Assembly (NCBI GenBank): GCA_947476855.1
Contig: CANJSR010000152.1
Location: 1-10,341, forward strand
DNA: 10,341 nt
Source: Acetobacteraceae bacterium
GTDB lineage: Bacteria > Pseudomonadota > Alphaproteobacteria > Acetobacterales > Acetobacteraceae
Direction: 5' to 3'
The notes under the pieces were generated by a model. It saw only the letters and a list, made by a program, of their open reading frames with translations, was not told where the DNA came from and ran no database searches. Positions 6,298 to 10,341 of this stretch are shown here, one piece after another. The first letter of the stretch is position 1. Each line of letters opens with the position of its first letter. The translations under genes and the position numbers were made by a program.

Positions 6298-6786
6298 ATG
6301 CCTGACGACGACCTGAAGACCGGTCGCGACGACCGTTCGACGCCCCGCGAGCCGCGGGGCAAACGCGCGCGTCCGGCGGAAGAACGGGCTGGGTATGAGC
6401 AGACGACGCGCGATGTCCGCGTGTCCGTCCGCTCATTCTTTCTGGCCGACCAGTCACGGCCGGATGACAATCATTTCGTCTGGGCCTATCGCGTCCGGAT
6501 CGAGAACGAAGGACAGGCGCCGGTCAAGCTGCTGCGCCGGACCTGGCATATCACCGACGCACGCGGCCGCACGCAAAGCGTCCACGGCCCGGGCGTGGTG
6601 GGAGAGCAGCCGCTGCTCGATCCCGGCCAGAGTTTCGAATATACGTCGGGCACGCCGCTCGACACGCCGTCCGGCTTCATGGTCGGTACGTATCATATGA
6701 CCAACCCGTCCTCGGGTGAGGATTTCGATGTCGCGGTTCCGGCGTTCAGCCTGGACAGCCCGCATCAGGATGGGCGCGTACATTAG
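6298..6786 (+). CDS. apaG: ApaG domain protein (DUF525)
   Basis: This 162-residue protein has the ApaG beta-sandwich sequence from about residue 34 onward. Family blocks are VWAYRVRIENEG, LLRRTWHITDARGRTQSVHGPGVVGEQP, LDPGQSFEYTSGTPLDTPSGFMVGTYHM and the closing FDVAVPAFSLDSP. ApaG proteins are cytoplasmic, of unclear biochemical role, and have been linked genetically to cobalt and magnesium resistance in enterics. The usual length is about 125-130. Here a charged, Arg/Glu/Asp-rich extension of about 33 residues precedes the domain. The ATG at 6298 has GGAAGG 10 bases upstream. A TTG further upstream at 6259 is less likely. It lies between metZ and folE on the same strand, 119 bases after metZ. 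Confidence 0.95.
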   Translation: MPDDDLKTGRDDRSTPREPRGKRARPAEERAGYEQTTRDVRVSVRSFFLADQSRPDDNHFVWAYRVRIENEGQAPVKLLRRTWHITDARGRTQSVHGPGVVGEQPLLDPGQSFEYTSGTPLDTPSGFMVGTYHMTNPSSGEDFDVAVPAFSLDSPHQDGRVH

Positions 6787-6891
6787 AAGCACGGTCTGGG
6801 ACGGGTTGTCGGACCCGCCACTGGCCCCATATCGCGCCGACGCGCATGGACATCAGCGTATGCGCGATGACAACCAGGAGGGTTCCTCACG

Positions 6892-7533
6892 GTGAATATC
6901 ATCTCGACACCGGCACGACCCGGAACGGCCGGCACGTCCGAGCCCCGCCCCACGCGGGAAGAAGCCGAGGCTGCCGTCCGCACATTGCTGCGTTGGGCCG
7001 GCGACAATCCGACGCGGGAGGGGCTGGTCGATACCCCCTCGCGCGTCGTGCGTTCCTATGAGGAATTCTTTGCCGGCTACGACGTGGATCCCGTCGCGCT
7101 GCTGGAACGGACCTTCGAGGAAACCGAAGGCTATGACGAGATCGTGCTGCTGCGCGACATCCGTCTGGAAAGCCACTGCGAGCATCACATGGTGCCGATC
7201 CTGGGGCGCGCGCACGTGGCCTATCTGCCGCACCGGCGCGTGGTCGGGATCAGCAAGCTCGCCCGGGTCGTGGAGGCCTATTCCAAACGCCTCCAGATCC
7301 AGGAGAAGCTGACGGCGCAGATCGCCAACACGATCCAGGATGTGCTGGAACCGCGCGGCGTCGCGGTGGTGATCGAGGCGGCACACCAGTGCATGACTAC
7401 CCGCGGCGTCCACAAGCCGGGCGTGACGATGGTCACCTCTCGGATGCTGGGCGTGTTCCGCGACAACGCAACGACGCGGCGGGAGTTGCTGGCGATGATC
7501 GGCAACCGCGGCTCGTCGATCATGACCGAGTAG
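6892..7533 (+). CDS. folE: GTP cyclohydrolase I, type IA
   Basis: This 213-residue enzyme converts GTP to 7,8-dihydroneopterin triphosphate, the first step of tetrahydrofolate synthesis in the cytoplasm. Zinc ligands are intact: Cys96 and His99 in [10 protein letters not shown], and Cys167 in [11 protein letters not shown]. Other signatures are [14 protein letters not shown] (39-52), [20 protein letters not shown] (119-138) and the C-terminal RRELLAMI. Length is normal. The start is a GTG at 6892 with a strong AGGAGGG 9 bases upstream; no better ATG exists in frame. The 105-base gap to apaG contains a perfect 7-bp inverted repeat, CGCGCAT (6841-6847) and ATGCGCG (6860-6866), just before the ribosome site, which could affect translation. 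The intact zinc site makes it a standard zinc-dependent FolE, not FolE2. Confidence 0.97.
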   Translation: MNIISTPARPGTAGTSEPRPTREEAEAAVRTLLRWAGDNPTREGLVDTPSRVVRSYEEFFAGYDVDPVALLERTFEETEGYDEIVLLRDIRLESHCEHHMVPILGRAHVAYLPHRRVVGISKLARVVEAYSKRLQIQEKLTAQIANTIQDVLEPRGVAVVIEAAHQCMTTRGVHKPGVTMVTSRMLGVFRDNATTRRELLAMIGNRGSSIMTE

Positions 7534-7567
7534 GCGGGCAGGGGAGGCCGCGAGGCTTCCCCCCGCC
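7533..7567 (+). terminator. Strong hairpin with GCGA tetraloop after folE
   Basis: GGGGAGGCC (7541-7549) pairs with GGCTTCCCC (7554-7562), including one G-U pair, around GCGA, a GNRA-type tetraloop. An outer GGCGG (7533-7537) pairs with CCGCC (7563-7567) across a three-base bulge. It starts at the folE stop codon itself. There is no U-run, so it may act as a Rho-assisted end or an mRNA 3' stabiliser rather than a classical intrinsic terminator. Confidence 0.55.
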
Positions 7568-7595
7568 GGCGGTTCGACGGAACCGCTCCGTCCTG

Positions 7596-7629
7596 CGTCA
7601 TCCTTGGCCTTGTGCCAGGGACCATCGCC
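7596..7629 (+). repeat. Intergenic hairpin repeat, copy 1
   Basis: The unit reads CGTCAT, stem CCTTGGC (7602-7608), loop CTTGT, stem GCCAGGG (7614-7620), then ACCATCGCC. It shares the flanks CGTCAT and ATCGCC and the loop CTTGn with the copy at 7684, while the stem bases differ but stay paired. This resembles the short palindromic intergenic repeats common in alphaproteobacterial genomes. Confidence 0.55.
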
Positions 7630-7683
7630 AGCACGCATCCGCGCCAATCCTCCCCCGACACCGTTCGTCTCCCCAACCCTCCT

Positions 7684-7714
7684 CGTCATGGATGGGCTTG
7701 ACCCATCCATCGCC
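7684..7714 (+). repeat. Intergenic hairpin repeat, copy 2
   Basis: CGTCAT is followed by a perfect stem: ATGGATGGG (7688-7696) and CCCATCCAT (7702-7710) around CTTGA, then CGCC. It is the second copy of the element at 7596. The remaining sequence up to 7866 holds a C10 tract (7737-7746) and a nested inverted repeat: TCCAGTC (7770-7776) with GACTGGA (7817-7823), and GGCCCG (7795-7800) with CGGGTC (7810-7815). I see no gene between 7534 and 7866; the open frames there translate the repeats. Confidence 0.6.
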
Positions 7715-7866
7715 CAGGACTCCGCTGGTGGACCCGCCCCCCCCCCGCGCCCCTTGCCGCGCGCCCCCATCCAGTCTCCCATGCCATCGCCAGCGGCCCG
7801 GTTGTTGCACGGGTCGGACTGGACCGGCTGCTTCACGCCAGCCCCGACGCAAGGAGATTTCCCGCG

Positions 7867-8064
7867 ATGCCCCCCAAACTGACTGATGAATCCCTCGATT
7901 ATCTGCTCGACGCGGCCGGTCTGGTCCTGACGGCCGAACAGAAGGCCGACCTCGCCACCACGCATGAGGCGCTGAGCGCGATGAAGGCCCGGGTGCGCAA
8001 GCCGCGCGGCCGGATGGCCGAACCCGCCCATACATTCGGCTATACGGCGGAGGACCTGGCATGA
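7867..8064 (+). CDS. GatC/AtzG-like small amidase subunit
   Basis: This 65-residue protein begins MPPKLTDESLDYLLDAAGLV and continues with a second helix (TAEQKADLATTHEALSAMKARV). It ends in an extended segment containing EPAHTF. The helix-pair plus extended tail resembles GatC and the AtzG-like small proteins (formerly DUF4089), which wrap around an amidase-signature partner and stabilise it. Its stop codon overlaps the start of the amidase gene by 4 bases (ATGA), so translation is probably coupled. The ribosome site AAGGAG (7851-7856) lies 10 bases before the ATG. The family call is by size, helix pattern and the tight pairing with the amidase. The sequence alone does not identify the substrate of the complex. 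Confidence 0.8.
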   Translation: MPPKLTDESLDYLLDAAGLVLTAEQKADLATTHEALSAMKARVRKPRGRMAEPAHTFGYTAEDLA

Positions 8065-9449
8065 TCCCGACGATCGCCGAGGCCGCGAAGCTGATCGCGG
8101 CGAAGAAGCTGTCCCCGGTCGAACTGACGCAGGCCTGCCTGGGCCGCATGCACGCGATGGACGACACGCTGCACGCCTTCATCCTGCCGACCGAGGAGCG
8201 CGCTTTGTCCGAGGCCCGCGCCGCCGAGGCCGAGATCATGAAGTCTGGGCCGCGCGGCCCGATGCACGGCATCCCGATCGGCCTGAAGGACATCGTCGAC
8301 ACCGCCGGTCTGGAAACGACCTGCCAATCGCGGCTGCTCGCCGGCAATGTGCCTGATAAAGATGCAATGTGTGCCGTCAAACTGGCCTCGGCCGGTTCGG
8401 TGCTGATGGGAAAACTGACCACGCATGAGTTCGCCGATGGCGGACCTTCATTCGATCTGCCCAAACCGCCATCACGGAATCCCTGGAATCCGGATCATTT
8501 CACGGCAGGTTCGTCAAGCGGCACCGGCGCGGCCGTGGCTGCTGGTATGATTTTGTGCGGAATTGGCACGGACACCGGCGGCTCGATCCGCGGGCCTGCC
8601 GCTTTATGCGGCATTGCGGGAATCAAGCCGACATATGGCCTGGTGTCACGCGCCGGCGTCGCGCCGGCGGCGTTCAGCCTCGATCACATCGGCCCGATGG
8701 CGTGGACGTCCGAGGACTGCGCGATCATGTTGCAGGCCCTCGCGGGGCATGACCCGGCCGACCCGGCCTCCGCCAACCAACCAATCCCCGACTACACCGC
8801 GCTGCTCGGCACCGGGCTGAAGGGCGTGAAGGTCGGCGTCATCCGCCACTTCCATGAAACCGACGCCCCGGTTGCACCCGCGACGCAGGCCGGCATCGAC
8901 AACGCCATGTCCGTGCTGCGCGACCTCGGCGCCATCGTGTCCGACGTGACCGTGTCGCCGTTGCAGGATTGGCATGCGTGCGGGTCGCTGATTTCGATGG
9001 CCGAACGTGCGACGGCCTATGAGGAATGGGCCCGCACCCGTCTGTCCGAGTTCAGCGAGCGCGTGCAGCGCCGGTTGGCCCTGGGCGCGATGGTCTCGGC
9101 CGTCGATTACTTGCAGGCGGTGCGGCGGCGGCGGGAGCTGCGCGCGGAACTCCAGGCGGCGATGTCTGGGCTCGATGTCGTGATCACGGCGGGTGCGTAT
9201 GGCGAAGCGGCGAAGATGGATGCGATCCCGCGTTGGGACGTGTTCGCGGCGCCGAGCTTCACGATTCCGTTCAATGTGACGGGGTATCCGGCGATTGCGG
9301 TTTGCACCGGGTTTGGGCCGTTGGGGCTGCCGGTTTCGATGCAGGTTGTGGGTAAGCCGTTCCAGGAAGCGACTGTTTTCCGGGTGGCGGATGCGTTTGA
9401 GAAGGCTACCGCGTTCAGGGACAAGCGGCCGGCCATGGTGGGGGGCTGA
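8061..9449 (+). CDS. Amidase-signature family hydrolase (GatA/AtzE-like)
   Basis: This 462-residue enzyme has the complete Ser-cisSer-Lys triad of the amidase signature family. Lys76 is in GIPIGLKDIVDTAG, the cis-Ser is Ser151 in AGSSSGTGAAVAAG, and the nucleophile is Ser175 in GTDTGGSIRGPAALCG; the 24-residue Ser-Ser spacing is standard. The C-terminal AAPSFTIPFNVTGYPAIAV and GLPVSMQVVGKPF blocks are typical. It hydrolyses a carboxamide, but the substrate is not evident. Pairing with a GatC/AtzG-like small subunit suggests an AtzE-type hydrolase, and the general GatA role is unlikely because no gatB is adjacent. Codon use shifts over the last ~90 codons, from mostly C-ending to mostly G- or T-ending codons (from about 9180). 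It forms a coupled pair with the gene before it. Confidence 0.92.
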   Translation: MIPTIAEAAKLIAAKKLSPVELTQACLGRMHAMDDTLHAFILPTEERALSEARAAEAEIMKSGPRGPMHGIPIGLKDIVDTAGLETTCQSRLLAGNVPDKDAMCAVKLASAGSVLMGKLTTHEFADGGPSFDLPKPPSRNPWNPDHFTAGSSSGTGAAVAAGMILCGIGTDTGGSIRGPAALCGIAGIKPTYGLVSRAGVAPAAFSLDHIGPMAWTSEDCAIMLQALAGHDPADPASANQPIPDYTALLGTGLKGVKVGVIRHFHETDAPVAPATQAGIDNAMSVLRDLGAIVSDVTVSPLQDWHACGSLISMAERATAYEEWARTRLSEFSERVQRRLALGAMVSAVDYLQAVRRRRELRAELQAAMSGLDVVITAGAYGEAAKMDAIPRWDVFAAPSFTIPFNVTGYPAIAVCTGFGPLGLPVSMQVVGKPFQEATVFRVADAFEKATAFRDKRPAMVGG

Positions 9450-9456
9450 TGGTTTA

Positions 9457-9482
9457 GGGGCGGGGGGGTTTTACCCCTCCCC
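9457..9482 (+). repeat. G-rich/C-rich inverted repeat after the amidase gene
   Basis: GGGG-C-GGGG (within 9457-9465) can pair with CCCC-T-CCCC (9474-9482) around GGGTTTTA with one mismatch. It is followed at once by the C/G hairpin at 9487. Such runs of CCCCTCCC and GGGGAGGGG resemble low-complexity intergenic repeats common in GC-rich Proteobacteria. Confidence 0.4.
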
Positions 9483-9486
9483 GCGG

Positions 9487-9517
9487 CCCCCTCCCTCAAG
9501 GGGAGGGGGAGATTTTT
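9487..9517 (+). terminator. Intrinsic terminator between the amidase and acetamidase-family genes
   Basis: CCCCCTCCC (9487-9495) pairs perfectly with GGGAGGGGG (9501-9509) around TCAAG. The stem is followed by AGA and five T residues (9513-9517). A 9-bp GC-rich stem with a U-tract is the classic intrinsic terminator form and is the only one with a clear T-run in this window. It would end or reduce read-through into the next gene, which starts 24 bases later. Confidence 0.65.
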
Positions 9518-9541
9518 GCCGACACATCAAAGGACTTTCTG

Positions 9542-10341
9542 ATGGCCACGCTTTCTCTTCGCGCGAGTCCCGAAACCGTTCGGATTGGCGTTTTCGATGC
9601 TGTTTTTCCGCCTGTCATGACCATCGCCTCGGGCGATACGGTGGAGGTGCAGTGCGTCTCCGGTCGGGATTCGGTGATGCCGCCGGCCGGCTCTCCGCTG
9701 ACGTCCCCGCCTGAACTGCTGGCTATTCTGGCGGCGAACCCGGGCACGACCGCGGGTCATATCGTCACCGGTCCGATCGCGATCGAGGGCGCGATGCCCG
9801 GCGACATGCTGGAAATCAAGATCCACAAGATCGTTCCCGGTGCGAACTGGGGCTACAACGTGATCCGTCCCCTGGTCGGCACGTTGCCCGAGGACTTCCA
9901 CGAAACCACGATGATGCACATCCCCGTCGACCAGGAACGCGGCGTCTGCACGCTGCCCTGGGGCACGGAACTGACGCTGGCGCCGTTCTTCGGCGTGATG
10001 GGCGTGGCCCCGCCGCCGGCTTTCGGGCGCATCGCGTCCAAGGAGCCTCGGATCCATGGCGGCAACCTCGACAACAAGGAACTGACCGCCGGATCGACTC
10101 TGTTCCTGCCGGTCTGGGTACCGGGCGCCAATTTCTCGGTCGGTGACGGCCATGGCGTGCAGGGCGATGGAGAGGTCTGCGTCACCGCGCTGGAAATGTG
10201 CCTGACGGGGACCTTCACCTTCACGCTGCACAAGGGTGGTGGGCCGTCCAACCCGCTGCTGAAGATGCCACGCGCGGAATCCGCCACGCACTACATCACC
10301 ATGGGCATGAACGAGGACCTGGACCAGGCGATGAAGCAGGC
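9542..10341 (+). CDS. Acetamidase/formamidase family protein, partial (C-terminus cut by window edge)
   Basis: The frame is open from the ATG at 9542 to the window end, giving 266 residues without a stop. The family (FmdA/AmdA, PF03069 type) is recognisable from the central blocks HGGNLDNKELTAGSTLFLPV (172-191) and GDGHGVQGDGEVCVTALE (201-218), and from VTGPIAIEGAMPGDMLEIKI near residue 75. These enzymes hydrolyse short amides such as formamide or acetamide to the acid and ammonia. AAAGGA lies 7 bases before the ATG. It follows the amidase pair on the same strand but behind a terminator-like hairpin, so it may be transcribed partly on its own. Full-length family members usually exceed 300 residues, so some of the C terminus is missing. 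The exact substrate is not determined. Confidence 0.92.
   Translation, partial: MATLSLRASPETVRIGVFDAVFPPVMTIASGDTVEVQCVSGRDSVMPPAGSPLTSPPELLAILAANPGTTAGHIVTGPIAIEGAMPGDMLEIKIHKIVPGANWGYNVIRPLVGTLPEDFHETTMMHIPVDQERGVCTLPWGTELTLAPFFGVMGVAPPPAFGRIASKEPRIHGGNLDNKELTAGSTLFLPVWVPGANFSVGDGHGVQGDGEVCVTALEMCLTGTFTFTLHKGGGPSNPLLKMPRAESATHYITMGMNEDLDQAMKQ

Noticed and set aside
7604..7882. 92-codon open frame between folE and the amidase cassette
   Set aside because: It translates the intergenic hairpin repeats and the C-rich tract (for example MDGLDPSIAQDS), a typical false gene from such repeats, and it overlaps the real small-subunit gene.

Overview
The window is a GC-rich chromosomal stretch, most likely from an alphaproteobacterium of the Rhodospirillales (Acetobacteraceae-like). 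Three things point there: the order tRNA-Leu, tig, clpP, clpX on one strand; a SAM-II type riboswitch, an almost exclusively alphaproteobacterial element, in front of a metZ-type gene; and strong preference for G or C at third codon positions. The genus assignment is inference.

Left third (1-2600, minus strand): protein quality control. Reading leftwards there is a tRNA-Leu(UAG), trigger factor (tig), the ClpP protease subunit, and the first 30 codons of the ClpX unfoldase, cut by the window edge. Trigger factor folds nascent chains and ClpXP degrades failed or tagged ones. A perfect 11-bp inverted repeat separates tig from clpP. A compact promoter-like region with two dyads lies in front of clpX.

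Middle (2600-4800, plus strand): an AT-richer intergenic region with a dyad, then an IclR-family regulator, a small acyl-carrier-protein-like protein that seems to lack the phosphopantetheine serine, and a 61-residue protein with two predicted membrane helices. The last is preceded by a sigma54-like promoter sequence and a perfect hairpin. This is the least understood part of the window.

Right-middle (4800-7570, plus strand): metabolic housekeeping genes. These are a SAM-II riboswitch with metZ (homocysteine synthesis by direct sulfhydrylation), apaG, and folE (GTP cyclohydrolase I, first step of folate-type pterin synthesis). A strong hairpin follows folE.

Right end (7570-10341, plus strand): an intergenic region with two related hairpin repeats and a C10 tract, then an amide-hydrolysis cassette. 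The cassette holds a 65-residue GatC/AtzG-like small subunit overlapping an amidase-signature enzyme, then a terminator-like hairpin, then a partial acetamidase/formamidase-family enzyme. The substrates cannot be read from the sequence.

Most of the window is ordinary core genome. No clear case for a wholly new system is visible. The best leads are the Ser-less ACP-like protein, the sigma54-like promoter with its small membrane protein, the possible competing stem beside the SAM-II aptamer, and the amidase cassette.
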